NCBI GenBank assembly: GCA_937880835.1
Contig: CALGRN010000063.1
Span: forward strand, 1-7,253
Source of the DNA: an uncultured Prevotella sp.
GTDB taxonomy: Bacteria; Bacteroidota; Bacteroidia; Bacteroidales; Bacteroidaceae
Length of the DNA stretch: 7,253 nt
Direction: 5' to 3'
Below the pieces are notes generated by a model, which saw only the letters and a list, made by a program, of their open reading frames with translations, ran no database searches and was not told the origin of the DNA. A program made the translations under genes and the position numbers. Positions 1 through 5,979 of this stretch are shown here, in pieces (the first letter of the stretch is position 1; each line of letters starts with the position of its first letter).

Positions 1-35
1 ATCAAATATAGTACTTTTTAATATACTTTTATTAA

Positions 36-557
36 TTATATAACATATCTAGAGAAGGATTTCATTATAAAGTCCATATTGTTATCATCTTCATTCTCAT
101 ATGATTCAATATAAAGTATTATAGTCATAAACAACATTTGTGAAAGTCTTCTAGGATTATTTCTGTATTCTTTTGATATAAATTTTTTGAGCATTAACCC
201 TACATCATCTATTATGTTAAAATAAAGAGAGTTTACCTTATTAGCCTTCTCAATTGGTATAGCTTTTAAAGTTATTCCAAACCCCTTATTCGTCTTTATA
301 CTAAAGTATAATACCTTAACTATTCCCAAAAAAGTGCTTTCTTCCTTCAATTTAGAAAATATGAAATTCCAGGTTTCTTTTATTACTTCACAAAAGATTT
401 CCTCTTTGTTTTCATAATAATTGTAGAATGTTCCAACTGCCATCTTACATTCTAAAGCTATAGTTTTAACATCAACCCTACTATACCCCCTTGTTAAAAA
501 TAGCTTCTTTACTTTATCATATATATCTTTCTTGTCACATAAAACTGCTTTAGGCAC
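36..557 (-). CDS. TetR/AcrR-family transcriptional regulator
   Basis: Predicted 173-residue DNA-binding repressor. Residues about 10-55 form the TetR helix-turn-helix domain: an amphipathic first helix (DIYDKVKKLF), the G-Y turn at 24-25, a recognition unit 'VDVKTIALECKMAVGTFYNYY' region at 28-48 and the following 'NKEEIF' helix. The rest is a helical ligand/dimer domain with no recognisable ligand signature; it is slightly short for the family (usually about 190-210). The only usable start is GTG at 557, since an in-frame TAA lies directly upstream and the next ATG would remove the helix-turn-helix; no Shine-Dalgarno is visible before it. Codon use is strongly A/T-biased (ATA, AAA, AGG, TTA), unlike the genes to its right, and the protein looks like clostridial TetR proteins. 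The likely target is its own promoter (dyads at 625-633 and 701-740); any neighbour to the left is outside the window. Family assignment is secure; the ligand is unknown. Confidence 0.85.
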   Translation of the reverse strand: MPKAVLCDKKDIYDKVKKLFLTRGYSRVDVKTIALECKMAVGTFYNYYENKEEIFCEVIKETWNFIFSKLKEESTFLGIVKVLYFSIKTNKGFGITLKAIPIEKANKVNSLYFNIIDDVGLMLKKFISKEYRNNPRRLSQMLFMTIILYIESYENEDDNNMDFIMKSFSRYVI

Positions 558-624
558 TTACTAATAAAAAAATTGCAAATTTTTATTAAAGGGAAGTTCA
601 TAATTAAGTACTCTTTTTATATAT

Positions 625-633
625 ACGGTCCGT
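625..633. promoter_or_regulatory. Short GC-core dyad, putative TetR operator
   Basis: ACGGTCCGT is a perfect odd palindrome (ACGG-T-CCGT) standing out in very AT-rich DNA, 68 bases upstream of the regulator's GTG start. TetR-family repressors often bind short GC-core palindromes in their own promoter region, so autoregulation is a reasonable inference. Nothing in the sequence proves binding. Confidence 0.35.
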
Positions 634-700
634 TTTACATAAATAATATACTAAAATAAAGTCTAAAATTAAACAATTAAATAAAAAACAGGCCAAAATT

Positions 701-740
701 TATCATTGTTATATTAAAAGTATATTAAATAACAATGATA
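701..740 (-). promoter_or_regulatory. 12-bp inverted repeat overlapping a minus-strand promoter
   Basis: Arms TATCATTGTTAT (701-712) and ATAACAATGATA (729-740) are perfectly complementary, separated by 16 bases. On the minus strand the arms contain a -35-like TTGTTA (730-735) and a -10-like TATAAC (708-713) with a 16-bp spacer, pointing toward the TetR gene. The arrangement would let a dimeric repressor cover both promoter elements. The resulting leader before the GTG would be about 145 bases, which is long. Inverted repeat is seen directly; promoter and operator roles are inferred. Confidence 0.4.
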
Positions 741-772
741 TAAGTATTTTATAGAATTTTTTATAATAAAAA

Positions 773-802
773 TTTTGTCCCAAACATATAGACTTTTGTC
801 CC
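773..802 (+). repeat. 9-bp direct repeat with 12-base gap, possible activator site
   Basis: TTTTGTCCC occurs at 773-781 and again at 794-802, an exact copy with a 21-bp centre-to-centre distance (two helical turns). It sits just upstream of, and overlapping, the -35 region of the plus-strand promoter at 789-817. A 9-N12-9 geometry is the one described for LytTR-type response regulators such as AgrA/ComE, although the repeat sequence is not their consensus. The class of regulator is inference. Confidence 0.45.
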
Positions 803-817
803 GCATTGTGTTATAAT
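789..817 (+). promoter_or_regulatory. Extended -10 sigma-70-type promoter, rightward
   Basis: A perfect TATAAT (812-817) is preceded by TGT, giving an extended -10, with a poor -35 (TAGACT, 789-794; four of six matches to TTGACA) at a 17-bp spacing. The poor -35 overlapping a direct repeat fits an activator-dependent promoter. Transcription would begin near 823-825 and run toward the operon terminator; no reading frame of note lies in between. Confidence 0.45.
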
Positions 818-822
818 ATAAA

Positions 823-938
823 ATGTATATACATTTATATATATGTTTTTGCCGGAGAGTATTCTCAAAGGCGAAATAATCTAATGATTACGGGAATAAA
901 AAATGCAGGTTATCTATATCTGACAACCTGCATTTCTT
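823..938 (+). ncRNA. Candidate small RNA (promoter to terminator, no ORF)
   Basis: This is inferred from layout only: a plausible rightward promoter, then about 115 bases without a convincing reading frame, then a symmetrical hairpin that is T-rich on its plus-strand 3' side (CATTTCTTATTTG). Inside it, 855-866 can fold as GAGA-GTAT-TCTC, enclosed by GCC (851-853) pairing with GGC (870-872), and 877-890 folds as TAATC-TAAT-GATTA. I do not recognise a riboswitch or known sRNA family. The composition change within this interval means it could equally be a junction artefact. Confidence 0.22.
896..935 (-). terminator. Intrinsic terminator of the ptb-buk-kor cluster
   Basis: A perfect 11-bp stem, AAATGCAGGTT (901-911) against AACCTGCATTT (925-935), encloses a 13-base loop. 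Read on the minus strand it is followed by a run of six T (plus 898-903), and it begins 20 bases after the gamma-subunit stop codon. This is a textbook Rho-independent terminator for the leftward operon; the plus-strand side is also T-rich, so it may act in both directions. Confidence 0.85.
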
Positions 939-955
939 ATTTGTAAAACTATGAA

Positions 956-1498
956 TTATTGTTTCTGCATAATACTCATACCTGCATCCACAGCTTCCAT
1001 GTTCAACGGAATCATGTTGTGATAACGCTCAGGCAGAGTCTTGTATAAAGCCTTTTCAAGTCCGGCAGTTGTGACAACAGGACATACTTTCAACAGTCCG
1101 CCAAGTACAATCATATTGAATACCTTTGAGTTTTGCATCTCGGCAGCTTTGTCCATAGCGTCTATACGATATACTTCAATGTCTTTACGCTTTGGAGGAT
1201 TGATAACTCCGAAGCCATCATATATCAAAATACCACCCGGTTTGATTTTCGGCTCGAACTTGTCGAGTGAAGGCTGATTAAGAACAATAGCCACATCATA
1301 CTTACTAAGTATAGGTGAAGAAACTCGGTCGTCACTCACAATAACAGTCACATTGCAAGTTCCACCGCGCTGCTCAGGACCATAAGCAGGCATCCAAGTT
1401 ACTTCTTTATCTTCCATAAGACCTGAATATGCAAGGATTTTACCCATAGAGAGCACACCTTGTCCACCGAAACCGGCTATAATTATTTCTTTTTTCAT
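956..1498 (-). CDS. korC: 2-oxoacid:ferredoxin oxidoreductase, gamma subunit
   Basis: Gamma subunit (180 residues, the usual size) of the four-subunit 2-oxoacid:acceptor oxidoreductase, a cytoplasmic enzyme that oxidatively decarboxylates 2-oxoacids to acyl-CoA using ferredoxin. The N-terminus carries the family's glycine-rich signature GFGGQGVL (9-16), followed by YGPEQRGGTCN (39-49), which is typical of the pyruvate/ketoisovalerate oxidoreductase gamma domain, then NQP (74-76) and the NMIVLGGLL helix (128-136). This domain contributes to CoA handling and subunit packing in the family. Its ATG at 1498 overlaps the beta-subunit stop by four bases (ATGA), implying translational coupling. It is the last gene before the terminator at 896-935. 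No oddity is seen. Substrate cannot be read from this subunit. Confidence 0.93.
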   Translation of the reverse strand: MKKEIIIAGFGGQGVLSMGKILAYSGLMEDKEVTWMPAYGPEQRGGTCNVTVIVSDDRVSSPILSKYDVAIVLNQPSLDKFEPKIKPGGILIYDGFGVINPPKRKDIEVYRIDAMDKAAEMQNSKVFNMIVLGGLLKVCPVVTTAGLEKALYKTLPERYHNMIPLNMEAVDAGMSIMQKQ

Positions 1499-2265
1499 TT
1501 TCCAGTCGTGTCTTTTAAATCCCCTTTCGGGTAGAAGTTAAACATATTTTCAGTCATCCACTGGTTAGCTTTCACAGGTGTCAGCTTCCAACCGCTGTTG
1601 CATGTTGATACAACTTCAACCAATGCAGAGCCTTTACCTTCCATAGTTGCCTCGAAAGCCTTGCGCAATGCTTTTTTAGTTTTGCGTATAGAAGCTACTG
1701 TTTCAACGCTTTGACGTGTTACGTAGCATGTTCCTTCGAGTGTAGCGGCAATCTCTGTCATTTTAAGAGGATAACCGTGAATTTCAGGATCACGTCCGTA
1801 AGGACATGTACTTGTCTTCTGACCAACGAGCGTAGTAGGCGCCATCTGACCTCCTGTCATACCATATATGGCGTTGTTTATAAACACTATTACTATGTTT
1901 TCACCACGATTGAGCGCATGTATCGTTTCAGCTGTACCTATACAAGCCAAATCTCCATCGCCTTGGTATGTGAATACCATTCTGTCAGGCCACAAACGCT
2001 TGATTCCTGTGGCTACTGCTGGTGCACGTCCGTGTGCCGCTTCTTCCCAATCAATGTCAAGATAGCGATATGCGAACACTGCACAACCTACGGGAGAAAC
2101 ACCTACTGTCTTCTCTGCCATACCCATTTCTTCGATAACTTCTGCTATCAATTTATGTACAACACCATGAGAACATCCCGGACAATAATGCATTTGGGTG
2201 TCATTCATTAATGTCGGTTTTTTGTAAACCAGATTCTCAGGGCTTATTATATCCTTCATTTCCAT
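1495..2265 (-). CDS. korB: 2-oxoacid:ferredoxin oxidoreductase, beta (TPP-binding) subunit
   Basis: Beta subunit (256 residues from ATG 2265), which binds thiamine pyrophosphate-Mg and carries out decarboxylation. Visible motifs: CPGCSHG (28-34) with conserved cysteines for the cluster near TPP, SPVGC (57-61), AHGRAPA (77-83), the TPP/Mg motif GDGDLACIG (102-110) with its partner NNAIYGMTGGQ (130-140), then TSTCPYGR (151-158). GTG at 2268 is in frame and one codon earlier, but ATG 2265 is preferred; it shares one base with the alpha-subunit stop (TGATG), and the gene ends in an ATGA overlap with the gamma subunit. Length and motif order match the KorB class used with separate alpha, gamma and ferredoxin subunits. 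Product lists often call it 2-oxoglutarate oxidoreductase; the substrate is uncertain. Confidence 0.94.
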   Translation of the reverse strand: MEMKDIISPENLVYKKPTLMNDTQMHYCPGCSHGVVHKLIAEVIEEMGMAEKTVGVSPVGCAVFAYRYLDIDWEEAAHGRAPAVATGIKRLWPDRMVFTYQGDGDLACIGTAETIHALNRGENIVIVFINNAIYGMTGGQMAPTTLVGQKTSTCPYGRDPEIHGYPLKMTEIAATLEGTCYVTRQSVETVASIRKTKKALRKAFEATMEGKGSALVEVVSTCNSGWKLTPVKANQWMTENMFNFYPKGDLKDTTGK

Positions 2266-3350
2266 CACTTCATCAATTTATTTTTCAATGCATCTACAAT
2301 TTCTTCCGGCTCAGGAACGATACCGCCCAGACGTCCGAAATATTCAACAGGAACTTCACCGTTTACGGCAAGACGTACATCTTCTACCATCTGACCGGCA
2401 TTTATTTCTACAACGAGAATGCCTTTCTTACCGCGAGCAGCTTCCAAAATCTGCTTGCTTGGATAAGGCCAAAGCGTAATAGGACGGAACAAACCTACTT
2501 TCATTCCTTCACTGCGTGCCTGTTCGATAGCCTTTTCAGATATACGAGCTGCACTTCCGAATGATACTATAAGATATTCTGCATCATCGCAGTTCTGAGT
2601 TTCATAGCGAACCTCATTTTCTGATATTGTTTTGTATTTGTTCTGCAAATGAATGTTGCGCTCCTCCATAACCTCAGGCTTAAGCTCCAATGATGTTATT
2701 ATGTTAGGTTCGCGTGTCTTTTTGCGTCCGCATGCAGTCCAAGGACATTCTTTTATGATTTCTTCTTCTGTGCGACGCTTCTTGTATGGAGGCAATACAA
2801 CCTTCTCCATCATCTGTCCTATGACACCATCACTGAGAATCATTGCAGGGTTACGATACTTGAAAGCAAGCTCGAAAGCCAAATCAACGAAGTCTGCCAT
2901 CTCCTGAACGGATGCCGGTGCAAGTGTGATAACATAATAGTCACCGTTTCCACCGCCTCGTGTAGATTGGAAATAGTCACTCTGTGACGGTTGGATAGTT
3001 CCGAGACCGGGACCTCCGCGCTGTACATTGATGAATACACCGGGAAGTTCTGCACCTGCCATATAAGAGATGCCTTCCTGCATCAATGCCACACCGGGAC
3101 TTGATGAAGATGTCAGCGCGCGCTTTCCTGCACCTGCTGCACCATATACCATGTTTATAGATGAAACCTCACTTTCTGCTTGAAGAACAACCATACCGGT
3201 CTTCTCCCAAGGTTTAAGTTCTGCGAGTGTTTCAATAACTTCGCTCTGTGGAGTAATAGGATAACCGAAATATCCGTCTGTACCACAGCGAATGGCAGCG
3301 TGAGCTATCGCTTCGTTGCCTTTCATTAACATTACTTCTTGTTCTGCCAT
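2265..3350 (-). CDS. vorB: 2-oxoacid:ferredoxin oxidoreductase, alpha subunit (VorB/KorA type)
   Basis: Alpha subunit, 361 residues from the start chosen here. It carries the pyrimidine-binding half of the TPP site and the transketolase-C-like domain. Motifs: GNEAIAHAA (11-19), YPITPQSE (30-37), QAESE (57-61) with the conserved acidic residue, SSSSPGVALMQEGI (81-94), RGGPGLGT (111-118), QPSQSDYF (120-127), then C-terminal SFGSAAR (263-269), LFRPITLWP (287-295) and EINAGQM (315-321). The frame is open to 3392, but ATG 3350 (MAEQEV...) is chosen because it matches the normal family N-terminus and lies five bases after the ferredoxin-subunit stop; the longer form would overlap that gene. The protein resembles those labelled 3-methyl-2-oxobutanoate dehydrogenase subunit VorB in Bacteroidales. 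The ptb-buk neighbours favour a branched-chain 2-oxoacid, but 2-oxoglutarate or aryl-pyruvates remain possible. Confidence 0.93.
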   Translation of the reverse strand: MAEQEVMLMKGNEAIAHAAIRCGTDGYFGYPITPQSEVIETLAELKPWEKTGMVVLQAESEVSSINMVYGAAGAGKRALTSSSSPGVALMQEGISYMAGAELPGVFINVQRGGPGLGTIQPSQSDYFQSTRGGGNGDYYVITLAPASVQEMADFVDLAFELAFKYRNPAMILSDGVIGQMMEKVVLPPYKKRRTEEEIIKECPWTACGRKKTREPNIITSLELKPEVMEERNIHLQNKYKTISENEVRYETQNCDDAEYLIVSFGSAARISEKAIEQARSEGMKVGLFRPITLWPYPSKQILEAARGKKGILVVEINAGQMVEDVRLAVNGEVPVEYFGRLGGIVPEPEEIVDALKNKLMK

Positions 3351-3355
3351 TGTGT

Positions 3356-3589
3356 TTACTCCTCCATTTTTTTGCGATAAACGGTGATACATCCATCAGG
3401 ACATACCATACCACAAGCTGCACATCCTATGCAATCTTCTGCCTTTACAGGCTGCGCATAAGAATATCCATTAACATTAACATTCTTCGTCGACAGGGCA
3501 ATTACGTCCTGTGGACAGGCTACTACGCATAGAGAGCAACCTTTGCACCTCTCCGTATTCACCACAATTACTCCTCTGATCTTACCCAT
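3356..3589 (-). CDS. korD: 2-oxoacid:ferredoxin oxidoreductase, delta (2x[4Fe-4S]) subunit
   Basis: A 77-residue bacterial-type ferredoxin subunit that passes electrons from the TPP centre to free ferredoxin. Two complete CxxCxxCxxxCP motifs are visible: C15, C18, C21, C25-P and C53, C56, C59, C63-P, so two [4Fe-4S] clusters are expected. The spacing between motifs and the short basic tail fit the delta/KorD class. ATG 3589 begins MGKIRG and follows an AT-rich leader; the stop is five bases before the alpha subunit ATG. The order delta-alpha-beta-gamma is the same as the korDABC order known from methanogens. Alternative: an unrelated ferredoxin, which the tight spacing makes unlikely. Confidence 0.93.
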   Translation of the reverse strand: MGKIRGVIVVNTERCKGCSLCVVACPQDVIALSTKNVNVNGYSYAQPVKAEDCIGCAACGMVCPDGCITVYRKKMEE

Positions 3590-3689
3590 AATTCATAATT
3601 TTTTGTTTTCTGATACAAGGAAAACCTTTATACTTGCAGTGTATTTACGCTGCTGTATGCCGACAATCCTCATATACATATTATTCTTT

Positions 3690-3869
3690 TTAAGGATTAT
3701 ACATGTCTTTACAGTAGTAGTTCATAATATCATCAAGCATTCTTTTGGCTTCTACTGCCGGGCTATTGGGGTCAAGTTCGATTGCCTCCAAGTAGTTGTT
3801 CATTGCGAGTTGCCAATTTCCTTGCTTTCTGTATTCATTTCCGATTTTGTAAAATTCGTCTGCTGTCAT
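3690..3869 (-). CDS. Small TPR-like protein (59 aa)
   Basis: Short gene between buk and the ferredoxin subunit: ATG at 3869, TAA at 3690-3692, 59 residues. Residues 3-36 read as a single tetratricopeptide repeat: ADEFYKIGNEYRKQGNWQLA then MNNYLEAIELDPNSP, with the expected G-N...Y, A...Y..A and DP-N-P positions of a TPR unit. A second helix pair begins (AVEAKRMLDDIMNYY) and the protein ends in CKDMYNP. It is soluble, with no signal peptide. It is 59 bases after buk and 100 bases before korD, on the same strand, so probably in the same transcript. TPRs bind proteins, so a role in assembling or tethering the oxidoreductase is conceivable but not shown. The clear TPR pattern argues against a chance ORF. 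Confidence 0.8.
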   Translation of the reverse strand: MTADEFYKIGNEYRKQGNWQLAMNNYLEAIELDPNSPAVEAKRMLDDIMNYYCKDMYNP

Positions 3870-3928
3870 TGTCTTATTATTTTAATTATCAGAACTACTT
3901 ACAATAAATCTTCAAGATATTAGTAGGT

Positions 3929-4990
3929 TTATTTGTAAACCTTTGCTTCTCTTTCGCCGAGCAGAACCTCTGTTGCATTATTTGCCAAAGCTTCCATTTC
4001 GTCCTCTCCCGGATATATTGCTATTTGTGCGAGGTATTCTACGCGTTCGCGTATTTTATCTGTAACGTATTTTGAACGTGCAAGACCTCCGGTTATTAGG
4101 ATTGCGTCAACTTTGCCGAACAGTACTGCTCCTTGTGCAGCGATGCTTTTTGCAACGTGATATATCATTGCATCGAGAATGAGAGTTGCCTCTTTGTCTC
4201 CTGCCAAAACCCGATTTTCAACATCTCGCATGTCGTTTGTTCCAAGATGAGCAGCAACACCTGCGTTGCCGACAATCATTTTCATGACATCTTTCTCGGT
4301 ATATTTTCCGCTGAAACACAGATGTGTAAGACTTGATGCAGGAAGCGAACCGGCGCGTTCCGGTGATAAAGGTCCTTCGCCGTCGAGTCCGTTATTCACG
4401 TCAACCGCCTTGCCATGATCGTGTGCTGCAATGGTTATACCACCGCCCAAATGACATACTATGAGATTAAGATCTTCATATTTCCGTCCTGTTTCCTTTG
4501 CATATCTGCGTGCTATCGCTTTCTGATTGAGTGCATGCCAGATAGAAACGCGCGGCATAAGCGGCGAACCGGTTATGCGTGCGTAGTCGTTAAGTTCATC
4601 TACTACAACCGGATCAGCGATGAAGCTGCGGCAACCGGGAATGTCTTTTGCTATTTCGTGTGCTATTATGCAACCGAGATTTGATGCGTGTTTGTGAACT
4701 GCGTTCCTTGCATCGTCAAGCATTTGCTCGTTGACTTCGTAAACGCCGCCCTGTATCGGTTTGATAAGACCGCCTCGTCCGATTACTGCTTTGAACTCGA
4801 AAGGAGTATCGGTTCTCTTCAATTCGTCGAGTATGAGCTGTTTGCGGAACTCGAACTGATCTGTGATATCACTGAACCGGCTTAGCTCTTCTGCCGAATG
4901 CGATATGCTGCGGACGAGAATTGACTTCCCCTCCTCATATACTGCCATTTTGGTGGATGTTGAACCCGGATTTATGACTAATACTAACAT
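3929..4990 (-). CDS. buk: Butyrate kinase (branched-chain/short-chain acid kinase)
   Basis: 353 residues, standard length for butyrate kinase of the acetokinase/ASKHA fold. It transfers phosphate between acyl-phosphate and ADP, giving free acid and ATP, in the cytoplasm. Motifs: phosphate-1 loop VINPGSTSTK (5-14), GRGG (71-74), ADPVVVDEL (125-133), phosphate-2 HLGGGITIAAH (180-190) followed by DVNNGLDGEGPLSPERAGSLP (197-217), and adenosine motif ILITGGLARS (298-307). The APLVDE-type C-terminal segment is seen as IAIYPGEDEMEALA (323-336). ATG 4990 is at the true family N-terminus. It lies 41 bases after ptb; a weak purine stretch (AGAAAGAAG) precedes the ATG. No crotonase or acyl-CoA dehydrogenase genes are nearby, so isobutyrate, isovalerate or 2-methylbutyrate are as likely as butyrate. 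Confidence 0.94.
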   Translation of the reverse strand: MLVLVINPGSTSTKMAVYEEGKSILVRSISHSAEELSRFSDITDQFEFRKQLILDELKRTDTPFEFKAVIGRGGLIKPIQGGVYEVNEQMLDDARNAVHKHASNLGCIIAHEIAKDIPGCRSFIADPVVVDELNDYARITGSPLMPRVSIWHALNQKAIARRYAKETGRKYEDLNLIVCHLGGGITIAAHDHGKAVDVNNGLDGEGPLSPERAGSLPASSLTHLCFSGKYTEKDVMKMIVGNAGVAAHLGTNDMRDVENRVLAGDKEATLILDAMIYHVAKSIAAQGAVLFGKVDAILITGGLARSKYVTDKIRERVEYLAQIAIYPGEDEMEALANNATEVLLGEREAKVYK

Positions 4991-5031
4991 CTTCTTTCTA
5001 TTGTAATTAGCGTATATAAAAGTTATAAAGT

Positions 5032-5946
5032 TTATTTGTTTTCACTTACTGCTGCGAGCGCGAGACTGTAAAATTTAGACATCTTACTGTCGCTTCTTGA
5101 TGTCAGCACAACGGGCACCATTGTGCCTTGCAGTGTAGCTGCTGTCTCCGCATTGCAGAATAATGTGACTGTCTTATAGAAGACATTGCCTGATTCTATG
5201 TCCGGAAATACGAGCACATCTGCTTCTCCGTTGAGTGTAGATTCTATGCCTTTCTTTTTCAGACTTTCCAAACAGCATGATGTCTTTACGTCAAGAGGAC
5301 CGTCAACGATGCAACGTCCGAACTCTCCTTGCTTTGCCTGTTCTATTATTTCCTTGTATCTCACTGTGAAAGGGAAGAACTTTGCGCCTTCTTTTTCTGA
5401 ACAGTGAATCAAAGATATTTTAGGTTCTTCAACGCCAAACGAGCGACTCAGAGCAGAAGCATATCTCACTTGTTCCACTCTTTGTTCGTGAGTTGGATAA
5501 GGGATTACAGCCGGATCGGTGAAAAGGAGTATCTTTGAGTATGTCGGTATCGACGCTGCTGTGATATGTGTGAGCACTCTTCCGCGCGGCAGGATGCCTT
5601 TTTCCTTGTCCAATACGGCATGAAGAAGATTATCGGTGTTGATAAGTCCCTTCATCAATATGTCCGCTTTTCCTTCTCTGACGAGTGCAACTGCCTTGCG
5701 GGCAGCATCGTCGCGGTCATCAGCATCTACATAAGAGATGTGATCTGCATAAGGTTTCAAACCTTCATTTCTTTCTATTTCGCTTTTGCAACCTACGAAA
5801 ATAGCGTCTATAAAGCCACCTTCGAGGGCTTTGCCTACTGCGAATTGAGTAGATTCATCCGATGCACATACGATGGCAACACGTTTTCTGACGCCTCTGT
5901 TTGAAAGGTGTGCTACCAAATCATCGAAATTCTTTATGGTTTCCAT
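5032..5946 (-). CDS. ptb: Phosphate butyryltransferase (PTA/PTB family)
   Basis: 304 residues from ATG 5946, the usual Ptb size. It interconverts acyl-CoA plus phosphate with acyl-phosphate plus CoA. Seen in order: Rossmann-like start KRVAIVCASDE (21-31), ILMKGLINTDNLLHAVLD (96-113), a substrate-side region LTHITAASIPTY (125-136), DGPLDVKTS (215-223), ADVLVFPDIESGNVFYK (242-258) and PVVLTSRSDS (278-287), which are hallmark PTA/PTB blocks. The frame is open further upstream to 6012, but that start is rejected: it adds 22 basic, low-complexity residues and would lie upstream of the -7 promoter element at 5980-5987. First gene of the cluster; buk follows after 41 bases. In this setting branched acyl-CoAs are likely substrates. 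Confidence 0.93.
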   Translation of the reverse strand: METIKNFDDLVAHLSNRGVRKRVAIVCASDESTQFAVGKALEGGFIDAIFVGCKSEIERNEGLKPYADHISYVDADDRDDAARKAVALVREGKADILMKGLINTDNLLHAVLDKEKGILPRGRVLTHITAASIPTYSKILLFTDPAVIPYPTHEQRVEQVRYASALSRSFGVEEPKISLIHCSEKEGAKFFPFTVRYKEIIEQAKQGEFGRCIVDGPLDVKTSCCLESLKKKGIESTLNGEADVLVFPDIESGNVFYKTVTLFCNAETAATLQGTMVPVVLTSRSDSKMSKFYSLALAAVSENK

Positions 5947-5979
5947 AGCGTTCTTGTATTTGTAAGATTTTTTATGTCG

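Larger units (their letters stand above)
558..850. other. AT-rich regulatory region upstream of the TetR gene
   Basis: No coding region is supported in this stretch. It is roughly 20-25% GC and contains a 9-bp dyad (625-633), a 12-bp inverted repeat overlapping a minus-strand promoter-like pair (701-740), a 9-bp direct repeat (773-802) and a plus-strand extended -10 promoter (789-817), each listed separately. Promoter elements here resemble ordinary sigma-70/sigma-A sites and not the Bacteroidetes TTTG/TAnnTTTG type. Confidence 0.6.

Noticed and set aside
851..895. Known riboswitch between the composition break and the terminator
   Set aside because: I compared it mentally with TPP, SAM, glycine, c-di-GMP, THF and preQ1 consensus elements and found no match beyond short strings; two small hairpins alone are not enough.
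1711..2211. 166-codon open frame on the plus strand
   Set aside because: It is the antisense shadow of the beta-subunit gene, with Cys/Tyr/Thr-rich nonsense composition and no domain.
3351..3392. Longer alpha-subunit start at 3392
   Set aside because: It would overlap the ferredoxin subunit by 37 bases and adds 14 residues not seen in the family; ATG 3350 fits spacing and N-terminus.
3590..3689. Internal promoter or terminator before korD
   Set aside because: No TAnnTTTG match and only a weak 6-bp GTTTTC/GAAAAC hairpin without a T-run; the gap looks like plain leader sequence.
3543..3923. 126-codon open frame on the plus strand
   Set aside because: It is antisense to the TPR gene and part of the ferredoxin subunit, has hydrophobic low-information sequence, and no family resemblance; the minus-strand TPR reading is far more convincing.
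3929..5946. Classical butyrate-synthesis locus
   Set aside because: ptb-buk are present, but thiolase, Hbd, crotonase and Bcd-Etf genes are not in the window, and the linked 2-oxoacid oxidoreductase points to another acyl-CoA source.
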